Positions 7,373 to 15,196 of a DNA stretch of 15,753 nt are shown piece after piece; position 1 is the stretch's first letter, and every line of letters begins with the position of its first letter. The translations under genes and the position numbers were made by a program. Under the pieces are notes generated by a model that did not search any database, was not told the DNA's origin, and saw only the letters and a list, made by a program, of their open reading frames with translations. Source of the DNA: an uncultured Parafilimonas sp. (GTDB lineage: Bacteria > Bacteroidota > Bacteroidia > Chitinophagales > Chitinophagaceae). Where the stretch lies: positions 1 to 15,753 of the forward strand of contig CALAGJ010000073.1 in NCBI GenBank assembly GCA_937892395.1. Reading direction: 5' to 3'.

Positions 7373-7755
7373 ATGCTTATAAATGTGTTCATTACTTACT
7401 GTTCATTTTGTCAGCAAAAAAAAGAGCAAGCATAAAATCCGCTCAAGCAAAGTGTTATTGATCATCTAAACAATTAATACAGCACATATAAGGATGCTGC
7501 GCTACAAGTATGGAACTATGCAGAAATGAGTTATAAAGAAATACAAAGTAGTGCTTTAGATGGTGTAGAGTCTATGAATTATATGGTAAATATGATACGG
7601 GAGTATATTCCATCAGAAGCATGGGTCATTATATCATCAGCAATGGTGGTAGTGCGCCAAATATTGTACCTGACAAAGCAGAGGTAATTCGCATGCGAGG
7701 CAATAATTATCAGTACAAATCATTACTTGGCAATAGAAAACTGTCATTGAATTAG
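7373..7755 (+). pseudogene. Decayed M20-family amidohydrolase (AbgB-like) remnant
   Basis: One frame starting at ATG 7373 encodes a signal-peptide-like start ending in CQQKKEQA and then a TAA (7433). It continues as LKQSVIDHLNN, a second TAA (7475), then YSTYKDAALQVWNYAEMSYK and EIQSSAL. This matches the N-terminal helix of aminobenzoyl-glutamate utilisation protein B-like M20 amidohydrolases. Without a break it continues as ALDGVESMNYMVNMIREYIP (from 7553), which in intact relatives lies near the middle of the protein. The intervening metal-binding region is therefore missing. At about 7619-7627 the homology changes frame and continues as HYIISNGGSAPNIVPDKAEV until TAG 7753. Two stops, an internal deletion, a frameshift and a lost C-terminus show that it is non-functional. 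Family recognition is from motif memory. Confidence 0.75.
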
Positions 7756-7783
7756 AGAGATTAGTCCTCAAGATAATGCCGTT

Positions 7784-7806
7784 AAAAAAAGCCTTCGTAG
7801 GAAGGC
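7784..7806 (-). terminator. Intrinsic terminator of the large T9SS protein gene
   Basis: GCCTTC (7791-7796) and GAAGGC (7801-7806) form a perfect 6-bp stem with a four-base loop. Read on the - strand the hairpin is followed by seven T residues (A-tract 7784-7790 on the + strand). It lies 35 bases beyond the stop of the large - strand gene. On the + strand the hairpin is followed only by CTTT, so any termination from the pseudogene side would be weak. Confidence 0.85.
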
Positions 7807-7840
7807 CTTTACATAGAGCAACAGGATTAACGACTCTTTA

Positions 7841-10800
7841 TTAATTTACTTTCAAGAGTTTTTCATTGATGGTGTTTGTACTATTTTTTATTACTACCAT
7901 ATAAGTGCCTGCGGCTAGTTTTTGAGTAGGTATTTCAATTGTATGATTTGTGGTACTCATACTTTCCCAAATAACACGACCACTCATGTCTGTAACCCAA
8001 ACTGTAACCGGGTCCTTAGTATTGCTGATTTTTACAAAGGTATTTCCCACTGATGGGTTTGGATACAAACTTGCCTTAAGGATTGAGGCAGACTGGCTAA
8101 GAGATGCCACACAGGAGTTGACCGTAATACTTTGAAATTTAGCAAGACCGGTGCCACATGTATTATTGCCCCTTACAGATAAGTTGCCGGATATGGTACT
8201 ATAATTTACAGTTACATTTCTAGATGTGGTAGTAAATGTATTTGTAGTTGAAGTAGTAATACCATCTGATATCCTTGCGTTATTCCCGGGTGCTATCCAA
8301 GTATATGATATGGCACCGGGCAATGGATCGATAGAGTATGGTACATTGGATTGATTGGCGCATACGGTTACTAAGCCTGTAATTGTGGGTGGTGCTATGG
8401 GTAATGCTTTTATGGGTAATGATTTTTCCGTACTAATGCCACAAGTATTTGATGCAGACACTTTCAAAGTATCAACTGTAAAAGTGGAGTTATAGTTGGC
8501 TTGCATCTGATTTTTTCCTTGGCCTAAAACAACCGTACCGCTATTGAATACATAACGCCAGTTAAAACTAATACTATCGACAAAATCAACAGAATAGGGA
8601 ACATTTAAAGCACTACACATGCCATCTTTCTGGCCTGTAATTGCACTTGGTGGTGATGGTTCATTCCTTTTTACTGCAACAGCTTTATATCCACTTGTGC
8701 CACATTTATTACTGGAAGATGCACGGATAGAATCATCTTGAATGAAGCCGGTGTTATATACAACTTTAGCAACAGGTGTACCTTGACCGCTTATAACTGA
8801 ACCACCGATAGGTGCTAACCAGAAATAGGATGTTGCATTAAAAACAGTATTCAATGAATAAGTTGTAGTATCTGCGGGGCATGGTTTTGTTTTACCACCA
8901 GTAACTGTAATGCCAGGAGGATTGTTTGGCACACTTCCTCCCACCACTATATAATCTTTAAACTTAAGTGTGTCTTTGATGCCACCAGCAAATGTCGTAA
9001 TTAGCTCCACATCATATTTTCCATTTATCCCATAAGATACAACTGGATTTGTAGCTGTGGATGTAGCTGGTGAGCCACCTTCAAAGCTCCAATTGTAAGC
9101 AATAGCATTGCCCGTAGATGTGTTTGTAAAACGACCAGAACTGCCTGGGCATAGCAATGTATCGTTCACATAAAATGCAGCACGCTGATAGTCTTTTCCA
9201 TTAACAACTTCAATGGGTGTTCGATGTGTTCTTCCTAGATAGCTAATCAAAATGCTTGTCGTATCAGCAACATTGCCTTGTATTTCTGCCCCTGTTGTAG
9301 GTGTGGCTATAGTTGTATTATTGATGGTATAGCTAACATCAGAAAGGCTGCTTAATGTACGAATGGTGCCATCATGATAGTATCCATATACTTCAAATGA
9401 ACTGCGCATATATTCTGGTACAATAATTTTTTGAGGATATGATCTAATGCTATCCAGCACAGCAGTAGGTATAACTTTGATGCTCAGCGTATCATACTTA
9501 AATGCATTAACTGAATCACGCCCTACTGCTATCATGCGAAGTACCCCTATGGTGCCACTTGGTATGTTGAATGTATAATTGATGTTCTTGCCGCTTGTAT
9601 CGAAAGCTGTTGTAGGTACATATTCATTGCCTATATAAAGCTCCATTCTCTTTGTAAGATTTGAACCCGATGCAATGATATTTATCACTTGCCCAGGTGT
9701 TACAATTGACCCTCGCATAGGAGAGCTGAATGAAATTGTTTGATTGCCAACTTTTGTAGGCACAACAATGGGGGTGTAGCTTAATGCTGTGGGTTTGTAA
9801 CCATCTATATCAAAGTTTGTAGCTATGGGATTCTGATGGATTAAAGTACCCAATTGTGTAAATAGTGCTGATGTATTGACTGCATTTTCATGACAACTGA
9901 TGTAGTTTCCTTTGGCAGGAATGATATTGCCTTGCTGTGAACTCAAAGCAACCATTTTGTCATTTGTTTCCCCATTAAAAATATTGAGATTTTGAGTAGC
10001 AATTCCTGCACCTGCGCATGGCTCCGATGGACCTTTTGTCAGAGTGGATATTGTAGTGGTTAAAGAAGCAGTGGGTACTAAATTCGTTTTAGAAACAGTA
10101 TAGCTATTTAATAAAGAATCAATAACTTCACTTTGAGTACCCAGTTCATTCATTCCTGAGGGAATGGTGGTGCTATTTGTTCTTATATAGTTTTGAACAA
10201 TAGCCCATAGCGCACAATCACTGTTTGGATTGCTGATGCAATCAGCAAACTGACTGCCAGCATGCATGGCATTGAGTGTAATTAATTTATGTACATCATT
10301 TCTGTATGCTTGAATATTATAAGGATCTTGGATATATGCTCTGCTCAAAAGCCCACCCATGCTATGTGCTATAATATCCACTTTGCCTGTACTATATTTT
10401 GCATCAACCATTTGCTTCAGCAATCTGTCAATGCTCAGTTTTATAATGCTATTATTTTTTACCAAACCATCAGCATAATTATATTCTGTGCGTAGCACAA
10501 ATGGAGAAGTTTGTGTCGTGCCAGGATAAATATTAGCACCACTTGCAAATAGAAAATCCTTCTCAAAATTTTTAAAACTCTCTGCATTACCATATAGGCC
10601 ATGCACCAACAACAATGGAGCTTTATATGCTTGAACTGGGTATTCTTCAAGTATTGTATTTGTGGTAGAATCAAGAATTTGAATGGTGATGTTGCGGAAT
10701 AGATTGCCATTATTCAAATAAGTAGGATGATTATAATAACAACGTCTTATTTGTGGTGCGGTGCTCACATTGATGGCCGCATTGAAATATCCATAAATTT

Positions 10801-13102
10801 CTTTATTGATTCCTGTTGGATCTTCCTTAATTCTAAATATAATATTGTTTATTAAAATATTGGCATCCTTATTATAGTAATTTACAAATGTTGCTGTGCT
10901 ACCATCTGCGGATACACGCACCGGTGATGGTGAAGTATTCGCAGTATTTGTAGAGTCTAATAAAACAGCAGCATAATTGCTATTGAACTGATTATAGATT
11001 GAAATATCAGAAGTGGCTCGGTCATTAATTTTTAAAAGAAATGCATCTGATGTGCCAGATAGTGTATTGTCATATCCATTTGAAGCAACATTTGTGGCTG
11101 AACTCGTATTGCCCGCTATAAAAATATTGCCTAAACTACCCAATGCTATCCCATTGCCATATTCAACCATATTACCACCGTAATAAGTTCCCCATATTCT
11201 TAGACCCGTACTTGAAAATTTTGCTGCAAAGCAGTCTGCATCTCCTTGTAAACTATTCTGAAATCCACCTCCGGCTATTCCATTTGTACTAAATGAAACC
11301 CCTGCCATAGTTACACTACCTAAACTATCACACTTAGTATTATATGCTGCATCAAATCCATTGCCTCCATAGTAAGTACACCATTGCCTGCTCCCAGATG
11401 TATTGAATTTTATTAAGTATGCATCTCCACCATCGGAATATGTATTTGCAAATCCTCCAGAGGCAATGTTTGAGGCTGACTCCGTAATGCCTGACACAAA
11501 TACATTACCATTAATATCTACACAAGTGCCTAAGCCATCTTCTGTACTGTCTCCGCCAATATATGTAGCCCATTGACGTACCCCAGATGTATTGAATTTT
11601 ACAAGAAATCCATCACTGGCCCCTTTTCTGGCTATCTGGAAACTACCGACAGTAGCTATGGCATTTGATGATGCCGTGGTGCCGGTCATATAAACTGTAC
11701 CATTACTTTCCACTGAGCAACCATAGCCATAATCAACTCCAGTGCCTCCATAGTAAGTGCCCCATTGGCGTACTCCATTCGTATTAAACTTTGCCAAAAA
11801 TGCATCCACATTTCCTCCAAATGTTGTTTGAGCACCAGATGCGGTTACCATCTTATTTGTAGAACTTGTTTTTCCGGAAATATAAATATTACCGATAGTA
11901 TCAATGGCGCAACTATAACCTGTTTCATCTTTGCTTCCTCCATAGTAAGTGGCCCATTGTCTTTGCCCATTGCTATTTAACTTTAGTAAGTATGCATCAT
12001 TGATGCCACTAAATGTAGCTTGGTGAGCCCCGGCAGTAGATATGCCACTCGTAGAATTAGTACTACCAAATACATAAATGTTATTATTTTTATCAGTAGC
12101 TGATGATAAACCGGTTTCATAACCGTTGCCACCATAATAGGTGGCCCATTGTCTTTGCCCTGCGTCATTAAATTTTACTATAAATGCATCTTTAAAACCT
12201 TTTAATATCGTTTGCAAACCAGTAGTAGATGCAATGCCTGTTGGTGAATAAGTATCCCCAACTAAAAATACATTTCCAGATTTATCAACCGAGGTTGAAT
12301 GACCCTCTTCTAAATAATTACCACCATAGTAAGTAGCCCATACAATATTTGGATCAATCCTAAGTGGTTGTGTAGTATTATATGATGCATCAAAGCCAAC
12401 TATATTATCCTTTATGACAAATGCAGAATTTACTTTTACAATGCCCTGCATACTTATGGGGCTATGCTCTTTGATGGTGCCTAATGCAGTTGTAATTTTC
12501 AAAGATCCGTCCGGGGTTAATTCCAAATGATCTGCACCTATATATTGTATTTTTATTTGGCTGATATCGGCATTGGCTTGCAGTTCAAAGTCATATTCAA
12601 GTTTTCCTTTATTATCATACAATATCCAGTCAATGCCGGGATATACGTTTTTAAAAATTATCCTTTCATAGCTTTTTACATTTAATGCGCCCTGCGGGCA
12701 ATGAGCTAAATAGAAGTTACTATAACATCCATCTGGGCTTTCTTTAATAACCCCATCTGGCACCTGTGCTCCAAGTAGCTTCATATCTACACGCAATAAT
12801 TGCACACTGTCTATTTCTGATTGGAAAGAAATGCTCTTTATTCGATTATTTTTCTTTTCAAATGGACGCAAGAATTGGTAATGAATGCCGGAGGCTGTTA
12901 TAAATAATTTGACTCCCTCATTTCCAGCAGTAAAAAGTATTTGAGGTTGTGGCAAATCAAATATATCTGCTACTTGGCCTTTATTTTCAGTAAATAGCAA
13001 TTCGGTTTTTGTGTTTGAGGATGATACAATGCCCATATTATTTTTTTGAGCACACAGGTGTAGCGGCAAACACAACAATAGCAATTTAGCTAAATGTTTC
13101 AT
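7841..13102 (-). CDS. Giant T9SS-exported protein: propeller repeats, lipase-like hydrolase, PKD/Ig modules
   Basis: The 1753-residue protein begins with a signal peptide (likely cleaved after Ala18, LHLCA/Q). Residues 35-250 resemble the DUF7948 domain that precedes SBBP repeats (FTENKGQVADIF at 37-48). Residues 255-694 hold seven repeats of 63-64 residues starting W-[AGC]-T-Y-[YI]-G-G, suggesting a seven-bladed beta-propeller. An alpha/beta-hydrolase domain spans about 825-1090: HG at 834-835, nucleophile Ser914 in IIAHSMGGLLSRAY, candidate Asp1048 in ETNDKMVALSSQ and His1071 in ISCHENA. Two Ig-like segments follow, the second (about 1217-1299) BIG2-like. A PKD domain (1318-1387) and three cysteine-paired PKD-like modules (1399-1662) come next. 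A type A T9SS sorting domain (LYPNPS at 1679-1684 to the end) predicts secretion to the surface. The substrate is unknown; ester or lipid hydrolysis is an inference. Confidence 0.93.
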   Translation of the reverse strand: MKHLAKLLLLCLPLHLCAQKNNMGIVSSSNTKTELLFTENKGQVADIFDLPQPQILFTAGNEGVKLFITASGIHYQFLRPFEKKNNRIKSISFQSEIDSVQLLRVDMKLLGAQVPDGVIKESPDGCYSNFYLAHCPQGALNVKSYERIIFKNVYPGIDWILYDNKGKLEYDFELQANADISQIKIQYIGADHLELTPDGSLKITTALGTIKEHSPISMQGIVKVNSAFVIKDNIVGFDASYNTTQPLRIDPNIVWATYYGGNYLEEGHSTSVDKSGNVFLVGDTYSPTGIASTTGLQTILKGFKDAFIVKFNDAGQRQWATYYGGNGYETGLSSATDKNNNIYVFGSTNSTSGISTAGAHQATFSGINDAYLLKLNSNGQRQWATYYGGSKDETGYSCAIDTIGNIYISGKTSSTNKMVTASGAQTTFGGNVDAFLAKFNTNGVRQWGTYYGGTGVDYGYGCSVESNGTVYMTGTTASSNAIATVGSFQIARKGASDGFLVKFNTSGVRQWATYIGGDSTEDGLGTCVDINGNVFVSGITESASNIASGGFANTYSDGGDAYLIKFNTSGSRQWCTYYGGNGFDAAYNTKCDSLGSVTMAGVSFSTNGIAGGGFQNSLQGDADCFAAKFSSTGLRIWGTYYGGNMVEYGNGIALGSLGNIFIAGNTSSATNVASNGYDNTLSGTSDAFLLKINDRATSDISIYNQFNSNYAAVLLDSTNTANTSPSPVRVSADGSTATFVNYYNKDANILINNIIFRIKEDPTGINKEIYGYFNAAINVSTAPQIRRCYYNHPTYLNNGNLFRNITIQILDSTTNTILEEYPVQAYKAPLLLVHGLYGNAESFKNFEKDFLFASGANIYPGTTQTSPFVLRTEYNYADGLVKNNSIIKLSIDRLLKQMVDAKYSTGKVDIIAHSMGGLLSRAYIQDPYNIQAYRNDVHKLITLNAMHAGSQFADCISNPNSDCALWAIVQNYIRTNSTTIPSGMNELGTQSEVIDSLLNSYTVSKTNLVPTASLTTTISTLTKGPSEPCAGAGIATQNLNIFNGETNDKMVALSSQQGNIIPAKGNYISCHENAVNTSALFTQLGTLIHQNPIATNFDIDGYKPTALSYTPIVVPTKVGNQTISFSSPMRGSIVTPGQVINIIASGSNLTKRMELYIGNEYVPTTAFDTSGKNINYTFNIPSGTIGVLRMIAVGRDSVNAFKYDTLSIKVIPTAVLDSIRSYPQKIIVPEYMRSSFEVYGYYHDGTIRTLSSLSDVSYTINNTTIATPTTGAEIQGNVADTTSILISYLGRTHRTPIEVVNGKDYQRAAFYVNDTLLCPGSSGRFTNTSTGNAIAYNWSFEGGSPATSTATNPVVSYGINGKYDVELITTFAGGIKDTLKFKDYIVVGGSVPNNPPGITVTGGKTKPCPADTTTYSLNTVFNATSYFWLAPIGGSVISGQGTPVAKVVYNTGFIQDDSIRASSSNKCGTSGYKAVAVKRNEPSPPSAITGQKDGMCSALNVPYSVDFVDSISFNWRYVFNSGTVVLGQGKNQMQANYNSTFTVDTLKVSASNTCGISTEKSLPIKALPIAPPTITGLVTVCANQSNVPYSIDPLPGAISYTWIAPGNNARISDGITTSTTNTFTTTSRNVTVNYSTISGNLSVRGNNTCGTGLAKFQSITVNSCVASLSQSASILKASLYPNPSVGNTFVKISNTKDPVTVWVTDMSGRVIWESMSTTNHTIEIPTQKLAAGTYMVVIKNSTNTINEKLLKVN
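11021..12340 (-). repeat. Seven tandem 64-residue propeller (SBBP-type) repeats inside the large T9SS gene
   Basis: The repeat starts are the tryptophans at residues 255, 319, 383, 447, 511, 574 and 637, giving periods of 64, 64, 64, 64, 63 and 63 residues (about 192 bp). Each unit opens with W-x-T-Y-Y/I-G-G, has a middle strand of the type GN[VI][FY]-[LVIM]-x-G-x-T, and closes with DA[FY]L-x-K-[FL]-N. The DNA copies have diverged, so this is old protein-level duplication rather than a recent tandem array. Seven blades is a complete propeller. Confidence 0.9.
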
Positions 13103-13129
13103 GATATTAGATTTTAAAATGAATCTTGA

Positions 13130-13161
13130 GGTAGGTTAAATATATGGATGGGGAACCTACC
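13130..13161. promoter_or_regulatory. Inverted repeat upstream of the large T9SS gene
   Basis: GGTAGGTT (13130-13137) and AACCTACC (13154-13161) form a perfect 8-bp inverted repeat with a 16-base spacer. Its proximal arm is 27 bases upstream of the ATG at 13102. Read on the - strand, TATATTTA, one base from the -7 consensus TAnnTTTG, lies at 13144-13137, inside the spacer and proximal arm. The arrangement could be an operator over a promoter, or a 5'-UTR hairpin. Function is inferred only from position and symmetry. Confidence 0.4.
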
Positions 13162-13209
13162 ATTAGGATACAGATGCAATAACGCCATTTTGGGAAAACA
13201 GTTATTAGA

Positions 13210-13233
13210 ATTTGGATTGAAGATTATCCAAAT
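13210..13233. repeat. 8-bp inverted repeat ATTTGGAT/ATCCAAAT
   Basis: ATTTGGAT (13210-13217) and ATCCAAAT (13226-13233) are perfect reverse complements separated by eight bases. The right arm is part of an 11-base direct repeat, ATTATCCAAAT, found again at 13308-13318. The symmetry and spacing resemble a binding site for a dimeric regulator about 110 bases upstream of the large T9SS gene, but no regulator is identified. Confidence 0.45.
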
Positions 13234-13251
13234 CGGTTTTAGCGCAAATTA

Positions 13252-13280
13252 TTTAGTAGTTACTAAACAGTACTGCATGC
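13252..13280. repeat. Run of adjacent palindromes
   Basis: TTTAGTA/TACTAAA (13252-13258 and 13261-13267) form a 16-base palindrome with a two-base centre. It is followed immediately by the perfect palindromes CAGTACTG (13268-13275) and GCATGC (13275-13280). Three symmetric elements in 29 bases in a non-coding stretch is unusual. They could be protein-binding sites or remains of a mobile-element end. Confidence 0.4.
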
Positions 13281-13699
13281 TAATAGTGCTATATTTCAAC
13301 TTTATAAATTATCCAAATTGATGGAGAAAGTCAATAACCTTTTTTTCTATGCTGACTTTTTTTGAAAAGTTGAAAAGCAATAAATGCAAATAGTTCAGAA
13401 TGATTTTTTGCAGAAAATATAGTAAATGATTTGGAATGTTCTGACATGATTAAATGTGCAGCCTTTCTGCTTTGTAATTATTTTCAACTACAATATCAAT
13501 ACTAACCTATAAAAAATTAGAGCAATTTATATTGCCAAATGAGAATCACATTTTTTGAAATCAGAACAGAAGATGCAATAGAAGTAATCAAATGTTGTAG
13601 GTCAACAACAAGTATTCATCAATTATACATTTAAAAAACAAGAACATATAAATGAGTAGAGGCTAAAGCAAAGATATACTAAAAATGGGGCAATAAAAA

Positions 13700-13933
13700 C
13701 TATGCTTCTTCCTCATCCTCCGGCGGAGGCAAAGGATTTCTTCGGCTGGGTACAATAGTATTTTCATCCTCGCTTAGATAAACAAAAAATTCGTCAATAC
13801 CATAAATATCCCCAGGCACACGGCCACCACCATTCTCATTGTAGCGCTCATAAGGTCCTAAAATATTGCCATTATAGCGTATCGCTCTCAATTTTTCTTC
13901 GTGATTCAGTTGCTTAAATGCTTCTATTGTCAT
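13700..13933 (-). CDS. Small acidic hypothetical protein
   Basis: The 77-residue protein is not recognised. It opens with MTIEAFKQLNHEEKLRAIRY, a charged helix. A compact glycine- and tyrosine-rich centre (GNILGPYERYNENGGG) follows, then DIYGIDEFFVYLSEDENTI and a proline/acid tail, PLPPPEDEEEA. No signal peptide, membrane segment or zinc-binding cysteines are present, so a cytoplasmic protein is likely. It lies 27 bases downstream of the MFS gene on the same strand and may be co-transcribed with it. A -7-like TATTTTTG also lies just upstream, so it may have its own nearly leaderless transcript. Small Bacteroidota proteins with similar MTIExFxxLxxEE starts exist, but I cannot name a family. 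It is judged real from its codon-like composition and spacing. Confidence 0.65.
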   Translation of the reverse strand: MTIEAFKQLNHEEKLRAIRYNGNILGPYERYNENGGGRVPGDIYGIDEFFVYLSEDENTIVPSRRNPLPPPEDEEEA

Positions 13934-13937
13934 GCGG

Positions 13938-13945
13938 CAAAAATA
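13938..13945 (-). promoter_or_regulatory. Putative -7 element of the 77-residue protein gene
   Basis: Read on the - strand, TATTTTTG (13945-13938) is an exact TAnnTTTG match. A TTG 23 bases further upstream, in the last codons of the MFS gene, could be the -33 element. It ends only four bases before the ATG at 13933, so a transcript from it would be leaderless or almost so. It may equally be a chance match in AT-rich sequence. Confidence 0.3.
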
Positions 13946-13960
13946 AGTAGTATCGTGTGA

Positions 13961-15196
13961 TTATATTTCAAGAAAATTCAAATCCTTATTAAATGTTTCT
14001 TTTATTCCAAATGAGGCTGCCACAGTAATGGACATGATGATAGCACCCGTTATCCAAGCACCTGTCGTATAGCTATCAGTAGCAGTGCGGAGGTATTGAA
14101 AAAGCAGTATGATGAGTGGCAAAGTTCCTCTTACCATATTGGGTATGGTAGTGGCAGCGGTGGCTCTTAGATTGGTGCCAAACTGTTCTGCTCCAATAGT
14201 TACAAAAATTGACCAAAAGCCGGTGGCAAATCCTAAAGCCGCACATATCATATATAACCTTTCTGCATTGCTATTATATAAGATCGTAAAAAATAAAACA
14301 ATACAAATGATGGTCATGGCATAAAATAGGCGGAGTGCTTTTATGCGGCTTTTTAACCATTGGCTTACAAAACCAACAACAATACCACCAATACTAATAC
14401 CGATATATGCATACATAATTGCTTTGCCCGCATCTATGGTATCCACAATCTTAAATTGTGTGGCAAATTCCTTTGAGAAAGTGACCAAAATACCTACCAC
14501 ATACCAAGTGGGTAATCCAATGAGAATGGAGAAAAAATATTTCTTAAATCGCTCAGCATTTGTAATCAACATGAAGATATTGCCCTTGCTTACTTCACTG
14601 TTTTTGATAGCATGAAATAGCCCACTTTCAAACACGGAAATACGGAGTAGTAGGAGCAAAAGGCCCATGCCACCACCAATAAAGTAGCAGGTTCTCCAGT
14701 CAAAATTTTCTTTTATAAAAAATGCAAAGATGGCTCCGGTTAAGCCAAGCCCGGCTACCATAGAGGTTGCCAATCCTCTCTTCTCTTTTGTTGTTAGCTC
14801 GCTTACCAAAGTAATGCCTGCCCCCAGCTCTCCTGCAAGGCCAATTCCTGCTATAAAACGAACCCATGCATATTGATCAGTTGTGGTTATAAACCCATTG
14901 GCAATATTACCCACAGAATAAATAAAGATGCTTCCAAACAATACACTCAGCCTTCCTTTCTTGTCCCCTAAAATACCCCAAATAATGCCGCCCAATAAAA
15001 GGCCATACATTTGATAGCTGATAATTTTTTCACCCACACTCAATACAGCTGCATCATCCAAACCCATATCTTTTAAACTGGGCACACGTATAATTCCAAA
15101 AAGTAGCAAATCATAAATATCAACAAAATAACCTAGTGCGGCTACCAATACCGGAATAGAGAGGATACCAGCATATTGTTTTGTCTGATCATTCAT
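13961..15196 (-). CDS. Major facilitator superfamily transporter
   Basis: The 411-residue inner-membrane protein shows about 12 hydrophobic helices in two halves. Motif A is present between helices 2 and 3 as GILGDKKGRLSVL (74-86; Asp78, Gly81, Arg82). Helix 1 carries the acidic pair in GYFVDIYDLLLFG (Asp26, Asp29), as in the metabolite:proton symporter branch. Helix 4 has RFIAGIGLAGELGAG (Arg113, Glu123), followed by the SELTTKEKRG loop. The second half has GAEQFGTNLRATAATTIPNM, matching the E-x-F-x-T-x-x-R pattern. It is probably a proton- or sodium-coupled solute transporter; the substrate cannot be told. Its ATG lies inside the end of the DedA gene (8-bp overlap ATGAATGA), and a 77-residue gene follows after 27 bases, suggesting one transcript. 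Confidence 0.92.
   Translation of the reverse strand: MNDQTKQYAGILSIPVLVAALGYFVDIYDLLLFGIIRVPSLKDMGLDDAAVLSVGEKIISYQMYGLLLGGIIWGILGDKKGRLSVLFGSIFIYSVGNIANGFITTTDQYAWVRFIAGIGLAGELGAGITLVSELTTKEKRGLATSMVAGLGLTGAIFAFFIKENFDWRTCYFIGGGMGLLLLLLRISVFESGLFHAIKNSEVSKGNIFMLITNAERFKKYFFSILIGLPTWYVVGILVTFSKEFATQFKIVDTIDAGKAIMYAYIGISIGGIVVGFVSQWLKSRIKALRLFYAMTIICIVLFFTILYNSNAERLYMICAALGFATGFWSIFVTIGAEQFGTNLRATAATTIPNMVRGTLPLIILLFQYLRTATDSYTTGAWITGAIIMSITVAASFGIKETFNKDLNFLEI

Larger units (their letters stand above)
13103..13699. other. Gene-poor AT-rich intergenic region with palindromes
   Basis: No convincing gene was found in these 597 bases on either strand. The longest start-to-stop frame with any coding look is a 31-codon one at 13539-13634 without recognisable homology. 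The region contains the inverted repeat 13130-13161, a second at 13210-13233, the palindromes at 13252-13280, and four copies of TCCAAAT or its complement (13210, 13227, 13312, 13429). It separates two - strand transcription units and should hold the promoter of the large T9SS gene and the 3' end of the DedA/MFS unit. No clear terminator for the latter was seen. Confidence 0.6.

Noticed and set aside
10289..10710. Short frames on both strands inside the hydrolase part of the large gene
   Set aside because: They are out-of-frame shadows of a gene with continuous domain homology across this region.
11021..12340. Regular DNA periodicity as a CRISPR or satellite array
   Set aside because: The units are diverged at DNA level, lie in one long open frame and encode a conserved protein repeat.
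13327..13363. AAAGTCA/TGACTTT hairpin followed by a T-tract as a + strand terminator
   Set aside because: The loop is 19 bases and no + strand gene lies upstream; an AT-rich spacer gives such matches by chance.
13539..13634. 31-codon frame beginning MRITFFEIRTEDA
   Set aside because: It is short, without recognised homology, and has no promoter or start signal. The MRITFFEIR opening could be a relic of a Rossmann-type protein, but this cannot be supported.
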